Assembly: GCA_017462035.1 (NCBI GenBank)
Contig: JAFTRY010000016.1
Coordinates: 1 to 43,825, forward strand
Source: Clostridia bacterium
GTDB lineage: Bacteria; Bacillota; Clostridia; Oscillospirales; CAG-272
Direction of reading: 5' to 3'
Length of the DNA: 43,825 nucleotides
Shown here: positions 25,648-34,602 of the stretch, one piece after another
Layout: every line of letters starts with the position of its first letter
Numbering within the stretch: position 1 is the first letter of the stretch
Translations under genes and position numbers: made by a program
Notes under the pieces: model-generated
What the model was told of the DNA's origin: nothing
Databases searched by the model: none
Seen by the model: the letters and a program-made list of their open reading frames with translations, nothing else

Positions 25648-27396
25648 ATGCGATACGAACAGTACAGCTTAAAAGAAGATGCCAAGAGGGTGTTGAATTA
25701 CATTGACGGAATGACCGACAGGGCATATGACTATTTGCCCTTCTGGTTGATCGAGCCCCACAAGAAGCCGGCGGAAGCCCAGCATTGTCGGGTAGACGAT
25801 GCGGAGTTGGTTGGCTCCTGGTTCGAGGCGACGGACAGTTTGCGTACCATTCTGGGAGATTCCGAGGAGCTGCTCAAGCTTCACGCGGGATTTCGCAGAA
25901 GGGTGCTTTCCTCCTGGGGTGAACACGGACTTCGTTTCCATGAGCCCTACCCCTGGACCCATACCATGCACTCATCCTTCCATGAAATGGGATACATACT
26001 TCCCGCACTGAACCGTATGGTGCGAAACGATCCCAACGATGCCGAAGCGGAAAAGAGGGCGTCGGAGCTGGTTAGAGGCATGCGTTCTCTGGTGATCGAC
26101 CGTCAGCTCAGAACCTTCTGGTCGGGAGATACTCCCTCCCGTTATCCCACCTATGAATTTCCCAATGACGTATACCTGCAGGAGGGTGGTTTCGACCTAA
26201 CCCGCTATACGGGTAGAGGTGAGCAACCTATACGAAATGGAGTGATTTTGCACGCTCTGGTGGATCGCTATGTAATTGCTGGAGACGAGGTGGCACTGGA
26301 TCTGGCACAGGGTCTTGCCAACCACCTGCTGGGCGTGGCGCGTTACTTCAACTATAAATACGAGTATTTCGGACACGTTCACTCCACCATGTGGATTGCT
26401 GCGGGACTGATGTACTTGAGTCGTGTTACCGGGGTGGAGCGCTATTTCGACGCGGGAAAGAAGATCTATGATTTCACCCGTTCCATGAGCTCTGAATTCG
26501 GTTGGCTTCCTGAATATGCCCAGTGGCATCCTCTGTCCGAGGAGCACTGCGAGACCTGCTGTATCAAGGATATGATCATGTGCCATGAGGAGCTGATCCT
26601 TGCGGGATACGATGAGTACTGGGACGAGATGAATAAGTTTGCGCGTAACCAACTGACCGAAAACCAGATCAAGTATACGGGTTATGTGGTGGTGGACAAT
26701 TCCTTGCCAGATGGCGACGGAAAAACTTACCGTGGTCTTGACAAGCGTCTCATCGGAGGCTACACGGGTGGCTCCGAGCCAAATTCCATCTCCCTGAGCC
26801 GCTTCCGTTCTATTGCCGGCTGTTGTGTGGGTACAGCCCCCATTGCTCTGGCTATCATCTGGAAGCACGTAGCAACGGTAATCGGCGGAGTACTGACGGT
26901 CAATATCCATACCGAGAAGGAAACGGAGGAATGGAAACTGACGCATAAGCTACCCGATGAAGGCTTGATCACTCTGAAAATCAAGAAGGAGCTTCCTGCG
27001 GCTGGCTTCCGTCTGTACAATTGGATGGGTAAGCGGTGGACGATCAAGATTAACGGAGCCGAAGTCGCTACGAAGAACGCAAGAGGTGTGGTCTATGCGG
27101 AGAATCTGAAGGCAGGGGATATACTAACCATTGAATTTCCCATAGAGACGGTTGAGAAGAAGGAATTTTTTGCCGGTGCGGAATATACCGAGTACTGGAG
27201 AGGAGCCGATGTGGTAGATCTTCTCCCCAGAGGCGAGCACGTCCGACTGTACCAGAGAGATAAGCTGATCCCTAAGTACTATCCCCGTCCCGAGGATATC
27301 GTGTATGCGGGAGATCAGGATAAGGGACCCACGCAGTCCGCCAACGACACTCAGAAAAAGACCGGGGATAAAACGCTTCCCACAAAAAGAATATAA
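25648..27396 (+). CDS. GH127-like glycoside hydrolase (beta-L-arabinofuranosidase family)
   Basis: 582 residues, alpha/alpha-barrel type. In characterised GH127 enzymes a zinc ion is held by a Glu-x-Cys and a Cys-Cys pair, one Cys of which is the nucleophile. The same arrangement is visible here: E302-T-C304 in EHCETCCIKDM and C392-C393 in AGCCVGTAP. The C-terminal 150 residues look like a beta-sandwich (LTHKLPDEGLITLKIKKELP). There is no signal peptide, so it should act on imported oligosaccharides. AAAGGAG precedes the ATG. The last 25 residues are Lys/Thr/Gln-rich and probably disordered. Substrate not certain; the wider family (DUF1680) contains other activities. Confidence 0.8.
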   Translation: MRYEQYSLKEDAKRVLNYIDGMTDRAYDYLPFWLIEPHKKPAEAQHCRVDDAELVGSWFEATDSLRTILGDSEELLKLHAGFRRRVLSSWGEHGLRFHEPYPWTHTMHSSFHEMGYILPALNRMVRNDPNDAEAEKRASELVRGMRSLVIDRQLRTFWSGDTPSRYPTYEFPNDVYLQEGGFDLTRYTGRGEQPIRNGVILHALVDRYVIAGDEVALDLAQGLANHLLGVARYFNYKYEYFGHVHSTMWIAAGLMYLSRVTGVERYFDAGKKIYDFTRSMSSEFGWLPEYAQWHPLSEEHCETCCIKDMIMCHEELILAGYDEYWDEMNKFARNQLTENQIKYTGYVVVDNSLPDGDGKTYRGLDKRLIGGYTGGSEPNSISLSRFRSIAGCCVGTAPIALAIIWKHVATVIGGVLTVNIHTEKETEEWKLTHKLPDEGLITLKIKKELPAAGFRLYNWMGKRWTIKINGAEVATKNARGVVYAENLKAGDILTIEFPIETVEKKEFFAGAEYTEYWRGADVVDLLPRGEHVRLYQRDKLIPKYYPRPEDIVYAGDQDKGPTQSANDTQKKTGDKTLPTKRI

Positions 27397-27408
27397 GTCT
27401 ATAAAAGA

Positions 27409-27450
27409 GTCGGCTCTCAACGAAAAACGGTTGAGAGCCGACGACCTTTT
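27409..27450 (+). terminator. Terminator after the GH127-like gene
   Basis: Near-perfect stem GTCGGCTCTCAAC / GTTGAGAGCCGAC (27409-27442), followed by GACCTTTT, a modest T-tract. Confidence 0.75.
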
Positions 27451-27562
27451 CATAGAAACGGCAAGAGGCAAAGATGAGGTTTTCTGAAATAAAACGGCTC
27501 GCAGAATTGGCTCGCAAATGGTAAATAATTTTGTACAAGGTGTGACTTTTTTGCGCTGTCCG

Positions 27563-27591
27563 TTGACAAATCGGGAGAAACCATATATAAT
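27563..27591 (+). promoter_or_regulatory. Promoter of the LRR lipoprotein gene
   Basis: TTGACA (27563-27568), a 17-base spacer and TATAAT (27586-27591): perfect consensus. Confidence 0.88.
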
Positions 27592-27654
27592 GAAGGTGTT
27601 GTCTGTAATAAGTGAATCATGATCATAATATTTGAACAGATGGAGGAAGGAAGA

Positions 27655-28656
27655 TTGAAGCGAAAATATTGGTGGCTCTTTGGTATTCTGCTTTTGAGCC
27701 TGTGCTTGCTTGTCAGTGCTTGCGCACGATCAGACGAAAACGAAGACGGGGAGCGTGTGACATATTATACCGTAACCTATGATAGCAACGGAGGAAGCCA
27801 GATTGAATCCCGCCAGGTGTCGGCAGGCGGGGTGTTGCCTGATCCGGGAGAGCCTACCCGAGAGGGCTATATTTTCGCAGGTTGGACTCTTGACGGGGTT
27901 GGCGTGATGGTAGGCGTTACCCAGGTCAAGGAAAATATGACGGTGCGCGCCTCTTGGATCAGTGCCGAAAGCTTGTTTGAATATCAACGGATCGGGGAGA
28001 CCGATACTGCCGTCATTACCGTGCTGAAATCCGAAATGGAAGAGATCAAAATTCCCACCTCTATCGGAAATTATCAGGTCGTGGCAGTAGGCGATCGATT
28101 GTTTTACGGCAGAAGCGATGAGACCATTCAAAGTATCTATATTCCCGAGACCGTTACCACGATCGGAGAAGAAGCCTTTGGCGAGTTGACGGGGGTACAG
28201 ATTGTGTTCAGTGAGAAATGCCGGATCACCTCTTTAGGGGAGCGAGCCTTTTTCGGATGTACCGGGTTGACTGAGATCCCATTGGGCGAGGGACTTTCTG
28301 AGATCCCGTATGAAAGCTTTTCCGGCTCGGGATTGACATCCGTCCGCTTGCCCAAAAGCGTTACTAAGATCGAGGAGAATGCCTTTGACGGTTGCTTGTC
28401 CCTGGTGACCGTGATGCTGCATGAGACGGTTACCTCGGTGGAAAACGCCGCGTTTTTTGATTGTGACGCGCTTAAGACCATTTTTTTCTATGGAACGGAA
28501 GAACGGGTGGAATCACTGTTGTCAGATCAAACACAATCCATGAACCAGCCCTTTACCGAGGCGAGAGTGTATCTGTACGCTGAAAAGGAGCCCAGTCAAA
28601 CGGGAACGTATGAATACTGGTATCTGGACGAAAACAATAAAACCAAGATTTGGTGA
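27655..28656 (+). CDS. BspA-like leucine-rich-repeat lipoprotein with InlB B-type repeat
   Basis: 333 residues from the TTG at 27655, chosen because GGAGG lies eight bases upstream and the protein then begins as a clean lipoprotein signal (KRKYWWLFGILLLSLCLLVS, lipobox VSAC). After the lipid Cys comes one Listeria-Bacteroides (InlB B / Flg_new) repeat: VTYDSNGGSQIESRQVSAGG with PTREGYIFAGWT. From about residue 115 there are LRR_5 (BspA-type) repeats such as IPETVTTIGEEAFGE and LPKSVTKIEENAFDGC. Such proteins are surface exposed and often bind host or microbial partners; the ligand is unknown. It may share a transcript with the next gene. Confidence 0.82.
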   Translation: MKRKYWWLFGILLLSLCLLVSACARSDENEDGERVTYYTVTYDSNGGSQIESRQVSAGGVLPDPGEPTREGYIFAGWTLDGVGVMVGVTQVKENMTVRASWISAESLFEYQRIGETDTAVITVLKSEMEEIKIPTSIGNYQVVAVGDRLFYGRSDETIQSIYIPETVTTIGEEAFGELTGVQIVFSEKCRITSLGERAFFGCTGLTEIPLGEGLSEIPYESFSGSGLTSVRLPKSVTKIEENAFDGCLSLVTVMLHETVTSVENAAFFDCDALKTIFFYGTEERVESLLSDQTQSMNQPFTEARVYLYAEKEPSQTGTYEYWYLDENNKTKIW

Positions 28657-28691
28657 GATAAAGCCGAGATATGGCTCGGTAGGAGGATATT

Positions 28692-29786
28692 TTGAGTAAA
28701 AAATGTGAACAGGCATGTGTAAGAAAGACTTCGATTGGCGGACAGGCACTGATTGAGGGGATCATGATGCGAGGACCCAAAAAGAGTGCCATGGCAGTGC
28801 GAAACCCGGAAGGGGAGATCGTTCTGGAAAAATGGGATACCGAGTCAGGAGCTCTTCCGAAGGTTGCGAAGCTCCCCATCATTCGCGGTGTGATCAATTT
28901 CGTGCGCTCTATGATGGCGGGCTATAAATGCCTCATGCGTTCGGCGGAGATTGCGGGACTTGAGGATGCGGTCAATGAGGTCAAGGTGGAAAAAGAATTA
29001 GCGGATAAGAAGTCCGGAAAAACCGCTAAGAAAGAAAAGAAACAAAAAGAGACAGGCAAAGAGAAGAATCGGGATAAGGAAAAAGCCGGAGACTCCTCCG
29101 CGCTGATGGCGGTGATTATGATCGTTGCCACGGTGCTGGGCGTGGTCATGGCGGTAGGACTGTTTATTATGCTTCCTACGTTCCTGTACGATTGGTTCAG
29201 CCGTTTGATGCCCTTTCTCCGCCCGGAGGATCAAGCGCTTCGTTCTCTGTCCAAATCCGTGTTTGAGGGGCTTTTTAAAATCGTGATCTTGGTGGCGTAT
29301 ATGGCTTTGGTTTCCTTGATGAAGGATATCCGACGTACCTTCCAATATCACGGTGCGGAGCATAAAACCATTTTCTGTTATGAGCATAATAAAGAGCTGA
29401 CGGTGGAGAACGTTCGCGGCGAACGCCGTTTTCACCCTCGCTGCGGTACCTCTTTTTTGATGCTGATGGTGTTAGTGGGAATATTCGTGTCATTTTTCAT
29501 TGATCCCTTGTTTATTTGGATCACGGGCAACGCCCCCGCAACCTGGCTCAGAGCCGTTTTGAGGCTGCTGCTTTTCCCCATTACCATGGGATTGGGCTAT
29601 GAGCTGTTAAAGCTGGCAGGAAAGCATGACAATTGGTTGATCCGCGTGATTTCGGCACCGGGACTCTGGCTGCAACGGGTTACCGTGCTGGAGCCTACCG
29701 ACGATATGATCGAATGTGCCATCCTGGCGTTCAGTGAGGTAATTCCCGAGGAGGAGAAAACGGGACTTGAAACGGACGGAGAATAA
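28692..29786 (+). CDS. yqhQ: DUF1385 (YqhQ-like) membrane protein
   Basis: 364 residues starting at a TTG with AGGAGGAT at 28681-28688. The family signature SIGGQALIEGIMMRGP opens the protein. A Lys/Glu-rich stretch (residues about 97-135) comes next, then membrane helices (about 137-165, 195-215, 250-275 and 280-305). FQYHGAEHKTIFCYEH and RFHPRCGTSF hold the conserved His residues that led to its label as a predicted metal-dependent enzyme. In other Clostridia it lies beside prmC-prfA; those are not present here. Biochemical role unknown. Confidence 0.9.
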   Translation: MSKKCEQACVRKTSIGGQALIEGIMMRGPKKSAMAVRNPEGEIVLEKWDTESGALPKVAKLPIIRGVINFVRSMMAGYKCLMRSAEIAGLEDAVNEVKVEKELADKKSGKTAKKEKKQKETGKEKNRDKEKAGDSSALMAVIMIVATVLGVVMAVGLFIMLPTFLYDWFSRLMPFLRPEDQALRSLSKSVFEGLFKIVILVAYMALVSLMKDIRRTFQYHGAEHKTIFCYEHNKELTVENVRGERRFHPRCGTSFLMLMVLVGIFVSFFIDPLFIWITGNAPATWLRAVLRLLLFPITMGLGYELLKLAGKHDNWLIRVISAPGLWLQRVTVLEPTDDMIECAILAFSEVIPEEEKTGLETDGE

Positions 29787-29812
29787 TATCTGGGAAAGAG
29801 AGGACTCGATAC

Positions 29813-30595
29813 ATGGGAAAAATGCTGGGTGCCTTTGATCCGGATGATGAGTTGGATCGCCCCGATTTGAATAAATGTCCGGATTGCGGTTGCTTTTTCG
29901 CACAGTCAAATTGCCCGCTGTGCGGCAAGGTCTGCCCCGAAGAAATGCGGGCAGGAAACCGAAAAGCGGTCAGAAAAAAGAAGCCCCGAAGGGGATCCTC
30001 CGGGCGTGTGACCTTCATCGATTGGTATCATAGCTGGTGGTTCATCATTTTGATGCTGTTCGTGTTCCCCATCGTGGGAATTGTCCTGCTGGTTACCAGC
30101 CCTCATAAAAAATCCGTAAAGATTACTGTGGCTGTGTTGGGAATTCTTTATGCGATCCTGTCTACCGTAGGCGTTGGAAATGTGATTTACTACGTGAGAG
30201 AGCTGTTGGATCAGCCGGTGGACACCTCATTGAGCAGAGAGGAATATATCGAGGCGTGTGAGACGGTTTCCGCGGAGGACTATTACCGCTCGGCGGAAGC
30301 TTATGAGGATCGGTTTGTTTCGGTTACCGTGACGGTGACAGAGAAGGCATTGGAGGAGACTTTTTCCTCGGGTGAACGGGAAGTATATTACGTTTGTCGG
30401 GATGAGAACGGAGGTTCGTTTGAAATCCTGGTCCGGGATTGCTTTCAGGGAGAGGGACTGAATTTGTTGGTGGGTGACGTAATTACCGTGTACGGAGAGG
30501 GAGCGAAAGTGCATACGGTATACGACGGTACGTATCAGGCTCATACCGCGCCCTGTATCAACGGAGCGTACGTAGAGCTCCATAAATCGAAGTAG
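29813..30595 (+). CDS. Membrane protein with N-terminal zinc ribbon
   Basis: 260 residues. Residues 22-41 hold two CxxC pairs (CPDCGC and CPLCGKVC), a likely zinc ribbon. A basic patch (KKKPRRG) precedes two membrane helices (about 75-95 and 102-122). The C-terminal 130 residues are outside or soluble and look like a small beta domain (VSVTVTVTEKALEE; LLVGDVITVYGEG), recalling an OB-like fold. It starts 26 bases after the YqhQ-like gene, so co-transcription is likely. No known function. Confidence 0.75.
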   Translation: MGKMLGAFDPDDELDRPDLNKCPDCGCFFAQSNCPLCGKVCPEEMRAGNRKAVRKKKPRRGSSGRVTFIDWYHSWWFIILMLFVFPIVGIVLLVTSPHKKSVKITVAVLGILYAILSTVGVGNVIYYVRELLDQPVDTSLSREEYIEACETVSAEDYYRSAEAYEDRFVSVTVTVTEKALEETFSSGEREVYYVCRDENGGSFEILVRDCFQGEGLNLLVGDVITVYGEGAKVHTVYDGTYQAHTAPCINGAYVELHKSK

Positions 30596-30602
30596 GTGAA
30601 TC

Positions 30603-30634
30603 AAAAAAGACGGAGATTTTCTCCGTCTTTTTTT
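30603..30634 (+). terminator. Intrinsic terminator
   Basis: AAAAAAGACGGAGA / TCTCCGTCTTTTTTT stem closing the yqhQ-containing transcript. It may also act on the opposing small gene. Confidence 0.88.
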
Positions 30635-30658
30635 AGGATGTCATCCGGACGCTTTGAT

Positions 30659-30883
30659 TTACGCCAACACGGTGATTTCCTTCTTCGTTATAATGGTAAT
30701 CAGGTCGATGACCCACAGGATACCGAAGAAGTTTCCGGTAACCAGCTGAAGCACGCCAATTACGATTCCCATAGTGTCTCCCTTGGTGATACGCATGAGT
30801 GCCCCGTAAATATCATAAACGACTACCAGAAGGATCTGAGCGATCCAGGGAAGCTCCTTCAACGTTTTTCTGAATTCTGCCAT
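30659..30883 (-). CDS. Small membrane protein, TM2-like
   Basis: 74 residues with two hydrophobic segments (AQILLVVVYDIYGALM and TMGIVIGVLQLVTG...FGILWVIDLITII). The end of the second helix, with Trp-x-x-Asp-Leu, resembles TM2-domain proteins, though the match is partial. The start at 30883 has GGAGGTG seven bases upstream; a GTG nine bases earlier would overlap it. Its own promoter is clear. Function unknown. Confidence 0.7.
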   Translation of the reverse strand: MAEFRKTLKELPWIAQILLVVVYDIYGALMRITKGDTMGIVIGVLQLVTGNFFGILWVIDLITIITKKEITVLA

Positions 30884-30939
30884 TGGTTTCACCTCCGATC
30901 TGTTTTCATCTATATGCCCGAAGCATATGTTCCATTCCT

Positions 30940-30968
30940 ATTTTAGCACAAAGGCGATTTCTTGTCAA
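30940..30968 (-). promoter_or_regulatory. Promoter of the small TM2-like gene
   Basis: Minus-strand TTGACA (30963-30968) and TAAAAT (30940-30945), spacer 17. Confidence 0.75.
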
Positions 30969-31128
30969 CTTTTTTGCGTGAAATTTGCTTTTTTCTGTTA
31001 AATTCTTCTGATTTGAACCATACTAACAGGGAAATGAACTGATTTTCAGATTGAAACGATATGGGTGGATTTGAGCATGACAGCATGGCAGACACTACGA
31101 TGGCTCAAGAAGCCGAAGGGAGAGAGCA

Positions 31129-32772
31129 ATGAAGGTTCTGAGTGGAAAAGGTGTTTACGGAGGAATTGCTATTGGAAAAATTTCTCTTTTTCACCGAAAA
31201 AGCCGTTCGGTGACGCGGTATACCGTGGCAGACGGAGAAGCCGAGATCCATCGCTTCAGGCAGGCAAAAGCGGTGGCTGCTGAGGAACTGACGGCACTGT
31301 ATGAAAAGGCGTTGAGAGATATCGGAGAGAGCGGGGCACAGATCTTTGAGATCCATCGGATGATGCTGGAGGATGATGACTACACCGACGCGGTTCTTCA
31401 TGCCATCCGTACCGAAGGGGTCAACGCGGAATATGCCGTGGCAACAGCGGCGGAGAATTTCTCCATGGTTTTTTCCTCCATGGAAGATCCCTATATGCAG
31501 GCGAGAGCCGCCGATATTCGAGACATCTCCCACCGCCTGATCCGAGTTCTGGAGGGAAAAGGCGAGGAGCAGATGGCGCCAAAGGAGGAGCCGCGGATCA
31601 TTTGTGCTGACGATCTTTCTCCCAGTGAGACCATGCGGCTGGATCGGGAGCTGGTGGCTGCCTTCGTGACGGCGGACGGATCGGTCAATTCACACACTGC
31701 CATTTTGGCTAGAACAATGGGAATTCCGGCTGTGGTAGCGGTAGGAGGGCAATTGATGGAAGCAAGGGATGGAGAAACGGTCATCGTTGATGGCTTTGCG
31801 GGAAGGGTTTACCTGTCCCCCGACTCACAGACACTGGAACGAATGGAAGAGAAAAGAAAGGAAGATCAAAAGGAGAAGGACCTACTCCAGAAATATAAGG
31901 GAATGGATAACGTGACGCTGGATGGTACACGGATCGATATTTTCGCTAACATACAGGGGCTCAGAGAGGTGGGAGCGGCGCTTCTGCACGATGCCGGCGG
32001 GATCGGTCTGTTTCGCAGTGAGTTTTTATATTTGGATCGACGTGATTTCCCCACGGAGGAGGAGCAGTTTCAAGTCTACAAGACGGTGCTCCAAAGCATG
32101 GGCGGCAAAAAGGTGGTGATCCGCACGGTGGACATCGGAGCGGATAAACAGGTGGGCTACTTTGGTTTGGAACGGGAGGAAAATCCCGCCATGGGTATGA
32201 GAGGAATTCGTATTTGTCTCAATCGCCCCTCCGTTTTTCGGACACAGCTGAGAGCTTTGCTTCGCGCCTCGGTGTTTGGTAAACTGGCGGTGATGTTTCC
32301 CATGATTACGTCCGTGTCCGAGGTGAGGGATGCCATGGAGTTAGCGACGCAGGTTCGCCAAGATCTGGATCGGGAGGGAATTCCTTGTTCTAACCGAACC
32401 GAATGGGGGATCATGATCGAGACACCTGCCGCCGCCCTAATCAGTGACCGCTTAGCACCGCTGGTCGATTTCTTTAGCATCGGAACCAACGATTTGACCC
32501 AGTATACCTTGGCGATGGACCGTCAAAACCGAAGCATTGCCGCCTTTCTAGATCCCCATCACGAGGCGGTGATGCGGCTGATCGAAATGACGGTTCAGCA
32601 TGCGCACACAGCGGGAAAATGGGTAGGGATCTGCGGAGAGCTGGGAGCGGATGGGGAGCTAACCGAGTGCTTCTTACGAATGGGAGTAGATGAGCTTTCG
32701 GTTCCTCCGGCGTATATTTTGCGCCTGCGGGATAAAATCAGAAATTTAGATCTCAGAAATGATCAGAAATAA
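31129..32772 (+). CDS. ptsI: Phosphotransferase system enzyme I
   Basis: 547 residues, slightly short for EI (about 570). It transfers phosphate from phosphoenolpyruvate to HPr. The active-site histidine is H189 in GSVNSHTAILARTMGIPAV. The PEP-binding barrel shows GIGLFRSEFLYLDR, GMRGIRICL, FFSIGTNDLTQYTLAMDR and a late GICGELGAD with its catalytic Cys. The ATG at 31129 follows GGGAGAG. Its partner HPr gene starts 33 bases after it. No sugar-specific EII is in the window. A 23-codon frame (31061-31132) overlaps the start as ATGA but has no binding site. Confidence 0.95.
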   Translation: MKVLSGKGVYGGIAIGKISLFHRKSRSVTRYTVADGEAEIHRFRQAKAVAAEELTALYEKALRDIGESGAQIFEIHRMMLEDDDYTDAVLHAIRTEGVNAEYAVATAAENFSMVFSSMEDPYMQARAADIRDISHRLIRVLEGKGEEQMAPKEEPRIICADDLSPSETMRLDRELVAAFVTADGSVNSHTAILARTMGIPAVVAVGGQLMEARDGETVIVDGFAGRVYLSPDSQTLERMEEKRKEDQKEKDLLQKYKGMDNVTLDGTRIDIFANIQGLREVGAALLHDAGGIGLFRSEFLYLDRRDFPTEEEQFQVYKTVLQSMGGKKVVIRTVDIGADKQVGYFGLEREENPAMGMRGIRICLNRPSVFRTQLRALLRASVFGKLAVMFPMITSVSEVRDAMELATQVRQDLDREGIPCSNRTEWGIMIETPAAALISDRLAPLVDFFSIGTNDLTQYTLAMDRQNRSIAAFLDPHHEAVMRLIEMTVQHAHTAGKWVGICGELGADGELTECFLRMGVDELSVPPAYILRLRDKIRNLDLRNDQK

Positions 32773-32805
32773 AGAATAGCCAACAATGAAAAAGGAGAGA
32801 ACATC

Positions 32806-33060
32806 ATGCAACAGTTTGAATATACCATAACCGACCCCAACGGACTTCACGCCCGTCCGGCAGGCTTGCTGGTGAAAAAGGTCCAGGGGATGTCGGGAGA
32901 GTTTGTCATGGAGTGTCGAGGAAAGAGGGCGGATCTCAAACGGCTTCTCGCTATTATGGGTATGGGGATCCGTTGCGGCGACCGTGTGACAGTCAAAAGC
33001 GAGAACGCGTCAGAGGGAGAACTTCACAAGCTAAAAAACTATTTTGAGGAAAACCTGTAG
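32806..33060 (+). CDS. HPr-like phosphocarrier with Arg at position 46
   Basis: 84 residues, normal HPr length. The phosphate-accepting histidine is H15 in NGLHARPAG. The regulatory serine that HPr kinase modifies in Firmicutes (S46, in NLKSIMG) is replaced: the segment reads DLKRLLA with R46. The protein can therefore be expected to carry PTS phosphate from EI but not to act as the Ser-P corepressor of CcpA. AAAGGAG precedes the ATG. It is co-transcribed with ptsI and followed by a terminator. Confidence 0.92.
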   Translation: MQQFEYTITDPNGLHARPAGLLVKKVQGMSGEFVMECRGKRADLKRLLAIMGMGIRCGDRVTVKSENASEGELHKLKNYFEENL

Positions 33061-33084
33061 GCAGAAAATTTTTCTGCCTTTTTT
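33060..33084 (+). terminator. Intrinsic terminator after ptsI-HPr
   Basis: GGCAGAAAA / TTTTCTGCC stem followed by TTTTTT, starting at the last base of the stop codon. Confidence 0.85.
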
Positions 33085-33086
33085 CC

Positions 33087-33116
33087 TTGCTTTTTGGGGG
33101 GGTACCGTGCTATAAT
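33087..33116 (+). promoter_or_regulatory. Promoter of the M20 peptidase gene
   Basis: TTGCTT (33087-33092) and TATAAT (33111-33116), spacer 18, preceded by a G-run. Confidence 0.6.
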
Positions 33117-33152
33117 GACACCAAAGTAACCACCGAAAAACAGGAGGTACGT

Positions 33153-34484
33153 ATGGAGAAGCAATTGAATACGGTAGAACAATACCGAGATATGATTTTA
33201 GAGGCGGAACGCTAAATTTGGCAACACCCGGAAACCGGGTACAGAGAGGTGGGAACCTCTCTGTACCTGGAAGAGAAATTTAGAGAGCTGGGTTATGAGG
33301 AGCTCGTGAAAGCAGGAGACATTCCCGGCTTTTATACTGTGGTTGACACGGGTCGTCCGGGGCCGGAGGTGTTGATCCTTGCGGAAATGGATTCTTTGAT
33401 TTGCCCCAATCACCCGGAGTCCGATCCTCAAACGGGCTATGTGCACGCTTGCGGTCACCATGCCCAGTGTGCGGCACTGTTAGGCGTTGCCGGTGCGCTG
33501 AAGGATCCGGCGGTTCTGGGTCGCCTGTGGGGAAGAATTCGTCTGTGTGCCGTTCCCGCGGAGGAGCTTATTGAGATCGAATACCGAACCGAGTTGAAAA
33601 ACAAGGGTATCATCCGTTATTACGGCGGTAAGGGTGAGTTTTTGTGCCGGGGATATTTTGACGGCGTGGATATGGCGTTTATGGTTCACACTTCGGATCA
33701 GTTTGCGGTGCGACAGGGATCGGTGGGCTGTATTGCCAAGAGCATTACCTACAAGGGGCGTTCTGCCCATGGTGCTGCCGCTTGGGAGGGAATCAACGCT
33801 CTGTATGCCGCATCTCAGGGAATGAGTGCCGTGAACGCGCTGAGAGAAACCTTTATGGAAGAGGACATGATCCGCTTTCATCCCATTGTGACTCACGGGG
33901 GAGAGGCGGTGAACGCCATACCTGAAAAGGTGACGATGGAAAGCTATGTGCGAGGAAGCACCTTTGAGGCGATGATCCGTGAAAATCGCAAGATCAACCG
34001 GGCGTTGAGCGGAGCGGCACTTTCCATTGGCGGAAACGTGGAGATCAATGATTTCCCGGGGTATGCCCCCCTTTATAATGACAGAAACATGATCAACCTG
34101 GTAAAAGCGGCAGCCGAGATTGCTCTGCCACATGGAGGCTTTCGGATTCACGGGTATATGAATCAAGGAAGCATCGACATGGGAGAGCTGTGTGGACTAA
34201 TGCCCGCGGTTCACCCGTATGTGGCAGGGGCGGCGGGAATCTGCCACGGAGACGATTATCGGATCGAAGATCCTTATACGGCTTGTGTGATGAGTGCTAA
34301 GTGGCAACTCGCCATGCTTCTGTTACTCCTGGAAAACGAGGCGGCTCTGGCGAAGAAGATCATATCGGAGTTCAATCCTCGGTTTGCCACCAAGGAGGAG
34401 TATTTGAAATACGTGGATCAGATTAACTGTCATGGAGATCGGATTATCTACCACGAGGACGGAAGTGCTACGGTGAGAGTGTAA
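33153..34484 (+). pseudogene. M20-family amidohydrolase/peptidase gene with one in-frame stop
   Basis: The reading frame starts at the ATG at 33153 with AGGAGGT eight bases upstream, reads 20 codons (MEKQLNT...EAER), meets TAA at 33213-33215 and continues in the same frame as IWQHPETGYREVGTSL, the conserved N-terminus of M20D amidohydrolases. The rest is intact to 34484: EMDSL (metal Asp), HACGHHAQCAALL, VPAEELIE with the catalytic Glu, and a dimerisation domain. With the stop replaced the protein would be 443 residues, the family norm. Restart at GTG 33249 would lose the N-terminus and has no proper binding site. It is either a recent nonsense mutation or a sequence error. Promoter and ribosome site are intact, which favours recency. 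Confidence 0.85.
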
Positions 34485-34602
34485 TGGATGATAAAACAGA
34501 AAAAACAATCCCTTAGCGTGATGCTCTTAACGGAGAATTTATATTTTAGATATTACATTTTACAAATCAATTCAAGGGCTTTGCGTATTCTCGCATCCCC
34601 AT

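Noticed and set aside
31061..31132. 23-codon frame overlapping the ptsI start as ATGA
   Set aside because: No ribosome binding site and no family; could be chance, although the ATGA overlap is noted.
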